Part shown: in pieces, positions 53,789 through 62,256 of the stretch
Layout: each line of letters starts with the position of its first letter
How positions within the stretch are numbered: the first letter of the stretch is position 1
DNA from: Pararhodobacter marinus
GTDB lineage: Bacteria; Pseudomonadota; Alphaproteobacteria; Rhodobacterales; Rhodobacteraceae
Reading direction: 5' to 3'
Assembly (NCBI RefSeq): GCF_003122215.1
Contig: NZ_QEYD01000001.1
Coordinates: 434,001 to 498,000 of the forward strand
DNA: 64,000 nt
Made by a program: the position numbers and the translations under genes
The notes under the pieces: model-generated
What the model saw: only the letters and a program-made list of their open reading frames with translations
The model's database searches: none
What the model was told of the DNA's origin: nothing

Positions 53789-54835
53789 ATGGCACAAATC
53801 ACCGTCATGGGCGCCGGGATCCTGGGCCTGAGCGCGGCCTGGGCGATGGCAAGGCGCGGCGCCTCGGTGCGGGTGATCGAAGCGCGGCGCGTCGGTGCGG
53901 GCTCGTCGGGCGGGATCGTCGGCGCTCTGGCGCCGCATGTCCCCGAGAACTGGAACACCAAGAAGGCCTTCCAGTTCGACAGCCTGATCATGGCCGAGGC
54001 GTTCTGGCGCGACGTGGCAGCGGCCGGCGGTCGCGATCCGGGTTACGCGCGCACGGGCCGGGTCCAGCCGCTGGCCGACGAGGCCGCCGTCACCCGGGCG
54101 ATAGAGCGCGGCGAGAACGCGCGCGCGCTGTGGCAGGGGCGGGCCGAGTGGCGCGTGGTCCCTGCGGGCAGCGTTCCGGGGATGCGCCTGCCCTCGCCCA
54201 CCGGATTGGTGATCCATGACACGCTCAGCGCCCGGATGCGCCCGCGCGGTGCCGCCGAGGCGCTGGTGGCGGCGCTGGCCAGGAAGGGCGTGAGCGTCGA
54301 GACCGGCAGCGAACCGCCTGGTGGCGTGGTGCTCTGGGCTACTGGCGCGGCGGGGCTCGCCGCTTTGGGGGCCGATCTGGGGCAGCCGATGGGCGCGGGT
54401 GTGAAGGGTCAGGCCGCGCTGCTGAGGGCCGATTTCCGCGACGCGCCGCAGCTTTTCGCCGATAGCCTGCATGTCGTGCCCCACATTGACGGAACCGTTG
54501 CCATCGGCTCGACATCCGAGCGCGACTTCGATGCGCCCGACAGCGTGGATCACCAGCTTGAGGATATCATCGACCGCGTCCGCGCCCTGTCCCCCGATCT
54601 GGCGCAGGCGCCGGTGATCGAGCGTTGGGCCGGCCTTCGCCCGCGCAGCCCGTCGCGCGCGCCGATGCTGGGGCCATGGCCGGGGCGGCACGGCCATTAC
54701 GTTCTGAACGGCGGGTTCAAGATCGGCTTCGGCATGGCGCCCAAGCTGGGCGAACTGGCGGCCGATCTGCTGCTGGACGGAAACGACGCCGTGCCCGACG
54801 GCTTCCGGGTCGAGGATAATCTGAAGCGTCGCTGA
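53789..54835 (+). CDS. FAD-dependent oxidoreductase, probable stand-alone MnmC oxidase domain
   Basis: This 348-residue DAO-family flavoprotein has MGAGILGLSAAWAMARRGASV (FAD site), GSSGGIVGALAPHVP, and the C-terminal GLRPRSPSRAPMLGPWPG and GGFKIGFGMAPKLGELAADLLL. The family includes glycine oxidase and the FAD half of MnmC, which removes the carboxymethyl group from the tRNA wobble base. Its position divergent to mnmD suggests the latter, although a D-amino-acid or sarcosine oxidase-like role cannot be excluded. GAGGGGGAAAGG precedes the start. Confidence 0.8.
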   Translation: MAQITVMGAGILGLSAAWAMARRGASVRVIEARRVGAGSSGGIVGALAPHVPENWNTKKAFQFDSLIMAEAFWRDVAAAGGRDPGYARTGRVQPLADEAAVTRAIERGENARALWQGRAEWRVVPAGSVPGMRLPSPTGLVIHDTLSARMRPRGAAEALVAALARKGVSVETGSEPPGGVVLWATGAAGLAALGADLGQPMGAGVKGQAALLRADFRDAPQLFADSLHVVPHIDGTVAIGSTSERDFDAPDSVDHQLEDIIDRVRALSPDLAQAPVIERWAGLRPRSPSRAPMLGPWPGRHGHYVLNGGFKIGFGMAPKLGELAADLLLDGNDAVPDGFRVEDNLKRR

Positions 54836-54848
54836 GGCGCGCAAACGA

Positions 54849-54874
54849 AAAGGCCCCGCGCAAGCGGGGCCTTT
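54849..54874. terminator. Bidirectional terminator between the FAD enzyme gene and atpF
   Basis: AAAGGCCCCGC and GCGGGGCCTTT form a perfect 11-bp stem around GCAA with A and T runs on opposite sides. It ends the FAD gene and the ATP synthase F0 operon. Confidence 0.88.
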
Positions 54875-54893
54875 CGGGCGATGGGGACAGGCG

Positions 54894-55451
54894 TCAGTGC
54901 AGACGCTGGTCGACCGTCGCGATCGAGTTCTCGATCATCTTGTTGGCGTCTTCCGCCGTCATGTTGCTGGCGATCAGCTCGCGCGAGGCAGCGATCGACA
55001 CCGCGATGGCACGGTCGCGCACGGCTTTCACCGCCCCCGCCTCGGCCGACGCGATCTGATCCTCGGCCGCACGCAGACGACGCGCGATCGTGGCTTCCAG
55101 GTCGGCTTGCGCCTGTTTCGCGGCAAGCTCGGCATCCGCCTTGGCCTTCGCGACGATACGCTCGGCCTGGTCCTTGACCTCGGCCTTCTTGCGCTCGAAG
55201 GACGCCCGCAGTTCCTGGGCCTCTTCCCGCAGCTTGCGCGCTTCGTCGAGCTCGGCGCGGATCGTCGCGGCACGCTTGTCCAGAAGGCCGCCGATCAACG
55301 ACGGAACCTTGAAGTAGAACAGCACCCCGACGAACAGGAGGAACGCGAGCAACACGACGAAGTCGGTGTTGCGCAGCGAGAAGAACGGACCAGTAGCGGC
55401 CAGAGCCGGCGACGCGGCAAAGACCGTGATCAGGGTCAGAAAGCGGCTCAT
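54894..55451 (-). CDS. atpF: ATP synthase F0 subunit b
   Basis: This 185-residue stator subunit has one N-terminal membrane helix ([20 protein letters not shown], about 31-50) followed by a long charged coiled coil ([21 protein letters not shown] onwards). Last gene of the F0 operon; its start overlaps the b' stop by four bases. The first 20 residues are hydrophobic and look like a cleavable signal (SPALAATG), as in other alphaproteobacterial b subunits. Confidence 0.93.
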   Translation of the reverse strand: MSRFLTLITVFAASPALAATGPFFSLRNTDFVVLLAFLLFVGVLFYFKVPSLIGGLLDKRAATIRAELDEARKLREEAQELRASFERKKAEVKDQAERIVAKAKADAELAAKQAQADLEATIARRLRAAEDQIASAEAGAVKAVRDRAIAVSIAASRELIASNMTAEDANKMIENSIATVDQRLH

Positions 55452-56029
55452 GCGGCACCCCCGTTCAGGCGCTTGTCGACCGCCGAACCGACGGAGGCAG
55501 CATCGGCCTGCACGCCAAAGGCGGTCAGGATTTCCTGCGTCGTGTCCTTGGCCACCGCGCTCACGGCTTCGGCGGCGCTTTCCCGGATCTCGGCGATCCG
55601 CGCTTCCGATTCCGCGGTGCGGGCGGCGATTTCGGCATCCGCCTTGGCGATGGCCACGTCGAGTTCCTTCTGGATCTCGGCGCGCGATTCCTCGACCACC
55701 TTGGCTGCCGCAGCGCGCGCGTCGTCGAGGGCCTTGTGATAGGCGGCCTCGGCCTCGGCGGCCTGTTGCTTGTAGGTCTCGGCGGCGGCGATATCGTTGG
55801 TGATGGTCCCGGTCCGTTCGGCCAGAACCGAACCGATCCGCGGCAACGCCACGCGCGAGAGAATGAAATAGAGCACGACCAGCGCGACCACGAGCCAGAA
55901 GATCTGGTTCGGGAAGGTCGCAAAATCGAGCTGCGGCATGCCACCCGACGCCGCCTCGGCACCATGTGCGGCGGCAGCCCCGTGTTCGGCCGCTTGCTCG
56001 GCTCCGTGCTCGAGAACTGTTTCTTCCAT
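55448..56029 (-). CDS. atpF2: ATP synthase F0 subunit b'
   Basis: This 193-residue second b-type subunit is typical of photosynthetic and related alphaproteobacteria. An Ala/Gly/His-rich N-terminus ([20 protein letters not shown]) precedes the membrane helix ([20 protein letters not shown]) and coiled coil. It pairs with b in the peripheral stalk. Alternative symbols are atpG or atpX. It is preceded by a strong hairpin after atpE. Confidence 0.92.
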   Translation of the reverse strand: MEETVLEHGAEQAAEHGAAAAHGAEAASGGMPQLDFATFPNQIFWLVVALVVLYFILSRVALPRIGSVLAERTGTITNDIAAAETYKQQAAEAEAAYHKALDDARAAAAKVVEESRAEIQKELDVAIAKADAEIAARTAESEARIAEIRESAAEAVSAVAKDTTQEILTAFGVQADAASVGSAVDKRLNGGAA

Positions 56030-56054
56030 CGGATGCTCCTGATTGACCGTATCC

Positions 56055-56082
56055 GCCGGGCAGGTCGTCAGACCCGCCCGGC
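56055..56082 (-). other. Stem-loop between atpE and the b' gene
   Basis: GCCGGGC-A-GGTC and GACC-C-GCCCGGC form an 11-bp stem with one mismatch around GTCA. No T tract follows. It lies just downstream of atpE and probably protects the atpE message end, helping make the high number of c subunits. Confidence 0.65.
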
Positions 56083-56107
56083 CGTAAGGATCACGGGAAG
56101 GTCAGGA

Positions 56108-56344
56108 TCAGACGGCGAACATCAGCAGCAGAGCGACGAGGAACGAGAAGATCCCCAGCGCTTCGGCGAAGGCGATGCCGATGAACAGCGTCGCGGTCTG
56201 GCCGGCAGCGGCCGAGGGGTTGCGCAGCGCGCCCGACAGGAAGTTGCCGGCAACGTTGCCCACACCGACAGCAGCCCCGCCCATGCCCATGCAGGCCAGG
56301 CCAGCGCCGATGTAAGCACCCATTTGAACGATCGAGCCTTCCAT
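56108..56344 (-). CDS. atpE: ATP synthase F0 subunit c
   Basis: This 78-residue hairpin of two membrane helices has the polar loop RNPSAAAG (41-48) and the proton-carrying Glu61 in [10 protein letters not shown]. It forms the rotor ring. The ATG at 56344 is chosen because AAGGAG lies eight bases upstream; the in-frame GTG at 56353 is too close to that site. Confidence 0.97.
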   Translation of the reverse strand: MEGSIVQMGAYIGAGLACMGMGGAAVGVGNVAGNFLSGALRNPSAAAGQTATLFIGIAFAEALGIFSFLVALLLMFAV

Positions 56345-56409
56345 ATTCGTCACTCCTTACGGTTGGAATTGGCTATAGAGAGATATCCGGGGACCAGTCA
56401 GCCGGGCCG

Positions 56410-57180
56410 TCAGTGGCTCGGGTGCAGCGCGTCCTTCAGGTACACGCAGGTCAGGATGGTGAACACGTAGGCCTGGATGAAGGCCACGAGAATTTCGAGC
56501 CCGTACATCGCGGTGATGGCGATGATGGACAAAGGCGTCACGGCAACCCCGATCCCCGAGATCAGGATCAGCGGCGCGAAGGCGGCGAACACCTTGATCA
56601 CGGCGTGACCGGCCATCATGTTGCCCGCAAGACGAATGGAATGGCTGACCGGGCGCACGAAATACGAGATGACCTCGATCAGCGCCAGGACCGGGCGCAG
56701 GGCCAGAGGCGCCGACGACACCCAGAACAGACCCAGGAACCCCGCGCCGTTCTTGACGAAACCGACGATGGTCACGGTCAGGAACACGCCGATCGCCAGG
56801 ATCGCGGTCACGGCGATATGCGAGGTGGGCGTGAACGCCATGGGCAGCAGGCCCAGGAAGTTCGAAAAGACGATGAACAGGAACACGGTGAAGATATAGG
56901 GGAAGAAGGACAGCGCCTCTTTGCCCGCAACGTCTTCGACCATCTTGTGGATGAAGCCATAGGCCAGCTCGGCAACCGACTGGATCCGCGTCGGCACGAT
57001 GGCGCGGCCCCGGGTGCCGGCGATGAACAGAAGCGCGGCCGCCAGGACGCTCAGCGCCATCCAGAGCGTGGCATTGGTGATGGTGAAGACGCCGACGTCA
57101 CCGTCGCCGAACAGCGGCGAGACGATGAATTGATCCATCGGGTGGAAGGTCAGGCCTTCGCCATGCTCTTCTGCGGCCAC
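56410..57180 (-). CDS. atpB: ATP synthase F0 subunit a
   Basis: This 256-residue membrane protein forms the proton half-channels. Markers are [37 protein letters not shown] and the essential Arg in [14 protein letters not shown], with the C-terminal [16 protein letters not shown]. Second gene of the F0 operon; it starts three bases after the atpI stop. Confidence 0.97.
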   Translation of the reverse strand: MAAEEHGEGLTFHPMDQFIVSPLFGDGDVGVFTITNATLWMALSVLAAALLFIAGTRGRAIVPTRIQSVAELAYGFIHKMVEDVAGKEALSFFPYIFTVFLFIVFSNFLGLLPMAFTPTSHIAVTAILAIGVFLTVTIVGFVKNGAGFLGLFWVSSAPLALRPVLALIEVISYFVRPVSHSIRLAGNMMAGHAVIKVFAAFAPLILISGIGVAVTPLSIIAITAMYGLEILVAFIQAYVFTILTCVYLKDALHPSH

Positions 57181-57183
57181 GTG

Positions 57184-57519
57184 TCAGTCCCCTTCGTTCT
57201 TGGCGGCTGTCCCCGCCTGCGTGCTCTTCCGTTGGGCTTCCTGCGCGGTCCGCATCATCGTGCGGATCCCGGCGACAAGGCCCAGAAATATGAACAGCAC
57301 CAGGAACAGCGGCATGGTGTCGAACACCTTATCCAGCCCGAACCCGATGCCGAAACCGATCAGAAGACCGGCAACCAGCTCGGTGACCATGCGCCAGGCG
57401 TAATTCGCCATGTCATGGCCCTGCGCCACCCCGTTCGTCTTCGGCGCCTGCGCCTTCTTCAAACTCGCGAGCCGCGCGTCGAGCGCTTTCAGGCGCTCCA
57501 GATCGTTCGGTTCGGACAT
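57184..57519 (-). CDS. atpI: ATP synthase assembly protein AtpI/AtpZ family
   Basis: This 111-residue protein has two membrane helices (AGLLIGFGIGFGLDKVFD and PLFLVLFIFLGLVAGIRTM), the second ending in charged residues, as in the AtpI/AtpZ proteins that open F0 operons in alphaproteobacteria and help assemble the c ring. The start at 57519 is chosen over the longer frame reaching 57723, which runs through the promoter and the ArsR operator region. Confidence 0.9.
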   Translation of the reverse strand: MSEPNDLERLKALDARLASLKKAQAPKTNGVAQGHDMANYAWRMVTELVAGLLIGFGIGFGLDKVFDTMPLFLVLFIFLGLVAGIRTMMRTAQEAQRKSTQAGTAAKNEGD

Positions 57520-57559
57520 GGCGAAGGTCCCTGCGACAGTCGGGGTGACGGTCGGGCGC

Positions 57560-57588
57560 AACCTAGGGTCGGGGGATGCCAGAGTCAA
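57560..57588 (-). promoter_or_regulatory. Promoter candidate for the ATP synthase F0 operon
   Basis: On the minus strand TTGACT (plus 57583-57588) and TAGGTT (57560-57565) are 17 bases apart, with an AT-rich stretch just upstream (57600-57635). It lies about 40 bases before the atpI start. Confidence 0.55.
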
Positions 57589-57687
57589 CAAGTATTCGTG
57601 ATAGCTAAGCTTATGAAATAGAATGATAAAATTATCCTGCGCCGCGCTGCCGCAGGCGGAAAAGCGGGCTCCGCGCCGCCCGGTCAT

Positions 57688-57707
57688 ATTCAACCGATCC
57701 GTTGAAT
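57688..57707. promoter_or_regulatory. Palindromic operator candidate of the ArsR-family gene
   Basis: ATTCAAC-CGATCC-GTTGAAT is a perfect 7+7 inverted repeat about 40 bases before the regulator's start codon, the size and place expected for an autoregulatory ArsR operator. Confidence 0.6.
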
Positions 57708-57746
57708 GTCTTGACCGCTCCACGCGGCGCCGATACGCCCGATGCC

Positions 57747-58103
57747 ATGAGCCTCCCGGTCAACGACGCCAAAACCCTCGACGCGGTCTTCATGGCGCTG
57801 GCCGATCCCACGCGCCGGGCGATCCTGTCGATGCTGCTCGAAGACGACATGGCGGTCACCGATGTCGCCGATCCCTTCCCGATCTCGCTCGCCGCGATCT
57901 CGAAACACCTGTCGATCCTCGCCGAGGCCGGGCTCATCAGCCAGGAAAAGCGCGGCCGGGTGAAATGGTGCAAGCTCGAACCCGACGCGATGCGCGCCGC
58001 CTCGGTCTGGATGCAGGCGTTCGGCCAGTTCGAGCCGCTCAATCTCGACGCTTTCGAGCGCTTCCTCGCCTCTGAACTCGGCATTCCGACCGACGGCGAC
58101 TGA
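57747..58103 (+). CDS. ArsR family winged-helix regulator
   Basis: This 118-residue protein has VFMALADPTRRAILSMLLEDDMAVTDVADPFPISLAAISKHLSIL split over the typical ArsR winged helix, with recognition helix SLAAISKHL. It has one cysteine only, so it is not a two-cysteine persulfide sensor or a CxC metal sensor; such forms often control SRPBCC-type genes. The ATG at 57747 is used; a TTG at 57702 would place the start codon inside the palindromic operator. Confidence 0.9.
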   Translation: MSLPVNDAKTLDAVFMALADPTRRAILSMLLEDDMAVTDVADPFPISLAAISKHLSILAEAGLISQEKRGRVKWCKLEPDAMRAASVWMQAFGQFEPLNLDAFERFLASELGIPTDGD

Positions 58104-58112
58104 GCCGCCCGC

Positions 58113-58184
58113 CCTCTTTGTTCCGGAAATATCCTCGGGGGGTGAATTGGCCATAGGCCAAGAGGGGGGCAGACAGCCCCCCGG
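58113..58184 (+). repeat. Intergenic repeat, copy 6
   Basis: TTTGTTCCGGAAATATCC, TCGGGGGGTGAATT, a GGCCATAGGCC hairpin and an AGGGGGGC/GCCCCCC hairpin. It differs from the reverse complement of copy 4 by a single base over 71 bp. It fills the space between the convergent ArsR and smc genes. Confidence 0.85.
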
Positions 58185-58190
58185 GACCTG

Positions 58191-61100
58191 CTATGCCACC
58201 AGCGATTCGGCGTCCTTGAGGTTCACACTCACCAGCTGGCTCACGCCCTGTTCCGCCATGGTCACACCGAACAGCCGGTCCATCCGCGCCATGGTCAGCG
58301 CGTTATGGGTGATGATCAGGAAGCGCGTCTCGGTGCGGCGGGTCATCTCGTCCAGCAGCTCGCAGAACCGCACCACGTTGGCATCGTCAAGCGGTGCATC
58401 CACCTCGTCGAGCACACAGATCGGCGCCGGGTTGGCCAGGAACACGCCAAAGATCAGGGCCAGCGCGGTCAGCGTCTGCTCGCCCCCCGACAAGAGGCTC
58501 AGCGAGGCCAGCTTTTTGCCCGGCGGCTGGCACAGGATTTCCAGCCCCGCTTCCAGCGGATCGTCGGATTCGACCAGCACCAGCCGCGCCTCGCCGCCGT
58601 TGAACAGATGGGTGAACAGCGTGGCGAAATTGGCGTGGACCTGATCGAAGGCGGCCAGCAGCCGCTCACGCCCCTCGCGGTTCAGCGCCGCGATCCCGCC
58701 GCGCAGCTTGGCCACGGCGGCTTCCAGATCGGCCTTTTCCGTTACCAGCGTGCCGTGTTCCTCTTCGACCTGCCGCGCGTCTTCCTCGGCGCGCAGGTTG
58801 ACCGCGCCCAAGGCGTCGCGGGCCCGGCGCAGGCGGGCGATCTCGGTTTCCAGCGTGGTGGAATCGGGGATCTCGTCGGCGGCGATGCCCAACTGGTTCA
58901 GCAGCCCCTGCGGCGTCGTGTCCAGCTCGTCGGCGATGCGGTTGGCGGCCAGCGTCACCGCTTCGCCCGCCGCGTCGACCCGGGCTTCGGCGCGGGCGCG
59001 GGCCTCGCGCGCTTCGCCCGCCGCCCGTTCGGCGTTGCGCTCGGTCTCTTGCGCGGCGCGCAGGGCGCTTTCGGCCGACAAGAGCGCCTCGACGGCGGCG
59101 GTGCGGCGTTCCTCGGCCTCGGTGATCGCCTCGGACAGCTCGGCCCGGCGGGCGAGGATTTCCTCGGGCGCGGCATTCGCTTCCGACAGTTCGTCCTGCG
59201 CGTCGTCGGCGCGGCGCTCCAGATCGGCGATCCGCTCGGCGGCATTGGTCTTGCGCGCGGTCCAGCTCTGGATATCGCGCGCGACTTCCTGCGAACGGGT
59301 GCGCCGCGCCGCGCCGTCGCGACGGATCTCTTCCTGCGCGGCGCGGCGTGACAGCATTGCCACGCGCGCGGCCTCGACCCGGGTACGGATGGTTTCCAGC
59401 GCCCCGCGCGCGGCGTCGATATCGTCCAGCTCGGCCAGGGCCTCCTCCGCCTCGGCGCGGCGCGACTGCGCGTCCTCGGCTTCGGCCTGCATCCGGTCCA
59501 GCGTCAGCCCGGCGCTTTCGCGCTTCGATTGTGCAAGGCTCGCGGCGGCCTCGGCGCGGGACTGGGCTCGGGTGGCTTCGGTCAGGCGCTGTTCGGCGGC
59601 GCGGCGGGCATCGCGCGCCATGCGGTCGGCCTCGGTCCGCTGCGTCAGCGCGGATTGCAGCGCTTCATGAGTCTCGCGCGCGGTGTCCTGACGTTCCTCG
59701 GCTTCGTCCAGTTCGGCGCGCAGGGCATCGAGCCGGTTGCGCTGCGTCAGGCGGATCGCGGCGGCCGAGGGCGCATCCTCGCCGCGCTGCATCAGCCCGT
59801 CCCAGCGCCACAGGTCGCCATCCGTGGTCACCAGCCGCTGACCGGGGCGCAGCTCGGCATGCAGCGCCTCGGCGCGCGCGGCGTCGGCAAGGCCGATCTG
59901 TGACAGGCGGCGGGTCAGTTCGGCGGGCGCCGTGACCCATGCGGCGAGCGGTTCGACACCCGCGGGCAGCGGCGCCGTGTCGTCATAGCCCGGCAGCGTG
60001 CGCCAGCCCGAGCCCGCCTCGGCCGGTGCCGCGCGCAGATCGTCGCCCAAGGCGGCGCCCAGCGCGTGCTCGTATCCCGGCGCAACGCGAAGCTGGTCCA
60101 AGATACCGCCCGCCTGATCCCTGTCGCGGTCGATGAGCCGTTGCAGCGCGGTCAGCTCGGCGGACAGGGCCGAGACCTCGCCCTCGGCCCCGGCGCGGGC
60201 GGCGCGGGCCTCGACCTCGGCGGCCTGCGCTTCGGCGCGGGCGGCTTCGGCCTCGGCCAGGGCCTCTTCGGCGGCGTCCAGCATGTCCTGCGCGGCGTCC
60301 AGCGCTTCGCGCGTTGCGTCCTGCTCGGCCTCGGCGGCTTCGAGATTGGCCTCGGCCTGCGCGGCTTCGTCGGCGGCGCGCTGGGCGCCCGCAGCGGCCT
60401 TGTCACCTTCGGCGTTGGCCTCGGCAGCCTGCCGGGTCAGGGACTGGTGCCGGGCGGACAGGCGGGCGACATCCTCGGTCGCTTCGGTCAGATGCGCTTC
60501 GATATCGGCCAGCACATCGGAGGCTTCGCGCGCGGCCTCGACGGCCTCGGCCAGCTTCTCGTCGTAGCCTTCCGAGGCCCGGGCCAGCTGTTCCTCTTCC
60601 CATTGCAACCGTTCGATGGTCTCGTCGGCATCCGCCGCCAGCCCGGCTTCGCGCTGGGCGTCGAGCCGCAGCTGTTCGATCCGCGCCATCAGCGTCTGCA
60701 CCGCTTCGCGCGCGCGGGTTTCCTGATCGCTGAGCGTATCGCGCTGGACATGCAGCCGCTGCAGGATGGCGCCGGCGATCGATTCCTCTTCGCGCAGCGG
60801 CGGCAGCGCGTCTTCGCGGCCCTCGCGCTCGGCGCGGGCCTCGCGCGCGGCCCGTTCGGCGGCGGCGGCCTGCGTGACGGCTTCGGCCAGCGCCGATTGC
60901 ACCTCGGCCCGGGCCTGTGCGGCCTCGCGCCAGCGCTTGTACAGGATCATCCCTTCGTTCCGGCGCAGCGCCGTGGCGATCTCGCGATAGCGCGCGGCCT
61001 GTCGGGCTTGCCGGTTCAGCACCGCCAGCTGCTGTGCCAGCTGTTCCACCGTATCGCCCACGCGTTCGAGATTGGTCTCGGTCGCATTGAGCCGCAGCTC

Positions 61101-61640
61101 GGCCTCGTGCCGGCGCTGGTAGAGCCCCGAGATGCCGGCGGCCTCTTCGAGGACCCGCCGGCGCGCCTTGGGCTTGGCGTTGATGAGTTCCGAAATCTGC
61201 CCCTGCCGGACCAGCGCGGGCGAATGCGCCCCGGTCGAGGCATCGGCGAACAGCATCTGCACGTCGCGCGCGCGCACATCCTTGCCGTTCACCTTGTAGG
61301 CCGACCCCGCATCGCGGGTGATCCGCCGCGTCACTTCCAGCGCGTCGGTATCGTTGAACCCCGCCGGCGCCAGCCGGTCGGAATTGTCGAGACTGAGCGC
61401 CACTTCGGCAAAAGCCCGGGCGCCGCGCGACTTGGTGCCGGCGAAAACCACGTCTTCCATGCCCGAGCCGCGCATCGCCGTGGGGCGGTTTTCGCCCATC
61501 ACCCAGCGCAGCGCTTCCAGCAGGTTGGACTTGCCGCAGCCATTCGGCCCGACCACGCCGGTCAGCCCCTCGCGGATCACCAGTTCGGTGGGATCCACGA
61601 AGCTCTTGAACCCGTTGAGGCGCAGGCGGGTGAAATGCAA
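58191..61640 (-). CDS. smc: Chromosome segregation protein SMC
   Basis: This 1149-residue ATPase organises and segregates the chromosome. Walker A GPNGCGKSNLLEALRW is near residue 30; two long Ala/Glu/Arg-rich coiled coils flank a hinge near the middle (GYEHALGAALGDDLRA); the signature LSLLSGGEQTLTALALIF and Walker B PICVLDEVDAPLDDANV are near 1050-1090. The start is TTG at 61640, giving MHFTRLRLNGFKSF, the usual N-terminus; the frame continues upstream but without homology. Very high GC makes long shadow frames on the other strand. Confidence 0.95.
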   Translation of the reverse strand: MHFTRLRLNGFKSFVDPTELVIREGLTGVVGPNGCGKSNLLEALRWVMGENRPTAMRGSGMEDVVFAGTKSRGARAFAEVALSLDNSDRLAPAGFNDTDALEVTRRITRDAGSAYKVNGKDVRARDVQMLFADASTGAHSPALVRQGQISELINAKPKARRRVLEEAAGISGLYQRRHEAELRLNATETNLERVGDTVEQLAQQLAVLNRQARQAARYREIATALRRNEGMILYKRWREAAQARAEVQSALAEAVTQAAAAERAAREARAEREGREDALPPLREEESIAGAILQRLHVQRDTLSDQETRAREAVQTLMARIEQLRLDAQREAGLAADADETIERLQWEEEQLARASEGYDEKLAEAVEAAREASDVLADIEAHLTEATEDVARLSARHQSLTRQAAEANAEGDKAAAGAQRAADEAAQAEANLEAAEAEQDATREALDAAQDMLDAAEEALAEAEAARAEAQAAEVEARAARAGAEGEVSALSAELTALQRLIDRDRDQAGGILDQLRVAPGYEHALGAALGDDLRAAPAEAGSGWRTLPGYDDTAPLPAGVEPLAAWVTAPAELTRRLSQIGLADAARAEALHAELRPGQRLVTTDGDLWRWDGLMQRGEDAPSAAAIRLTQRNRLDALRAELDEAEERQDTARETHEALQSALTQRTEADRMARDARRAAEQRLTEATRAQSRAEAAASLAQSKRESAGLTLDRMQAEAEDAQSRRAEAEEALAELDDIDAARGALETIRTRVEAARVAMLSRRAAQEEIRRDGAARRTRSQEVARDIQSWTARKTNAAERIADLERRADDAQDELSEANAAPEEILARRAELSEAITEAEERRTAAVEALLSAESALRAAQETERNAERAAGEAREARARAEARVDAAGEAVTLAANRIADELDTTPQGLLNQLGIAADEIPDSTTLETEIARLRRARDALGAVNLRAEEDARQVEEEHGTLVTEKADLEAAVAKLRGGIAALNREGRERLLAAFDQVHANFATLFTHLFNGGEARLVLVESDDPLEAGLEILCQPPGKKLASLSLLSGGEQTLTALALIFGVFLANPAPICVLDEVDAPLDDANVVRFCELLDEMTRRTETRFLIITHNALTMARMDRLFGVTMAEQGVSQLVSVNLKDAESLVA

Positions 61641-61803
61641 GGGCGGGGTCCTGTTTCTGCTCTGGCAGCCAGTCTTTGCACAGCCCGGCGCGGTGTCAAG
61701 AAACCACGCCGGATCTTGCTGGCGCCCGGCGGTTATCCACAAGATATTGGGGCATTGTCGCCACACATCGGGCGATCTAGGCTACCCCGAAAAGAGGTTC
61801 CCG

Positions 61804-62256
61804 ATGGCTGTCTCGATTTCCCCCGATACCCCGCGCGACCCGGCGGTAAGCGCGCTTCTGCAGGCCTCGCATGCCTATCTGCAAAGCCTCTACGACCCCG
61901 AGGATAATCATTTCCTGTCCATCGACGCGCTTTGTGCGCCCGATATCCGTTTCTTCACCGCGCGGCTTGCCGGGAAGCCCGTGGGCACGGCGGCGCTGGC
62001 GCTCAGGGCGGGATACGGCGAGATCAAGTCGATGTATGTGGACCCCGGCGCGCGTGGCCATGGCGCCGCCAAGGCATTGATGGCCCGGCTGATCGGCGAA
62101 GGCCGCGCGCTGGGTCTGCCCGCGCTCAAGCTGGAAACCGGCCCGCGCAATACCGAGGCACTGGCGCTGTATGCCGGCCACGGCTTTACGCGTTGCGGCC
62201 CGTTCGGCGACTACCGCGAAAGCCCCGCCTCGGTGTTCATGGGGCTTGCGCTGTGA
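61804..62256 (+). CDS. GNAT family N-acetyltransferase
   Basis: The 150-residue protein has EIKSMYVDPGARGHGAAKALM (acetyl-CoA loop) and LETGPRNTEALALYAGHGF, matching small GNAT enzymes of the putative acetyltransferase YsnE/PhnO-like type. The substrate is unknown. Its stop overlaps the GTG start of a second GNAT gene (GTGA), so the two are coupled. Confidence 0.9.
   Translation: MAVSISPDTPRDPAVSALLQASHAYLQSLYDPEDNHFLSIDALCAPDIRFFTARLAGKPVGTAALALRAGYGEIKSMYVDPGARGHGAAKALMARLIGEGRALGLPALKLETGPRNTEALALYAGHGFTRCGPFGDYRESPASVFMGLAL

Noticed and set aside
57747-58103. The ArsR protein as the repressor of the ATTC-N8-GAAT sites at 62760-62800
   Set aside because: It has only one cysteine, and its own palindrome has different spacing (ATTC-N12-GAAT), so a SqrR/BigR-type protein encoded elsewhere is expected.
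60066-61907. Long open frame (over 600 codons) on the strand opposite smc
   Set aside because: Gly/Leu/Ala-rich shadow of the very GC-rich smc gene; no family motif, whereas the minus strand gives a full SMC with Walker A, hinge and signature.
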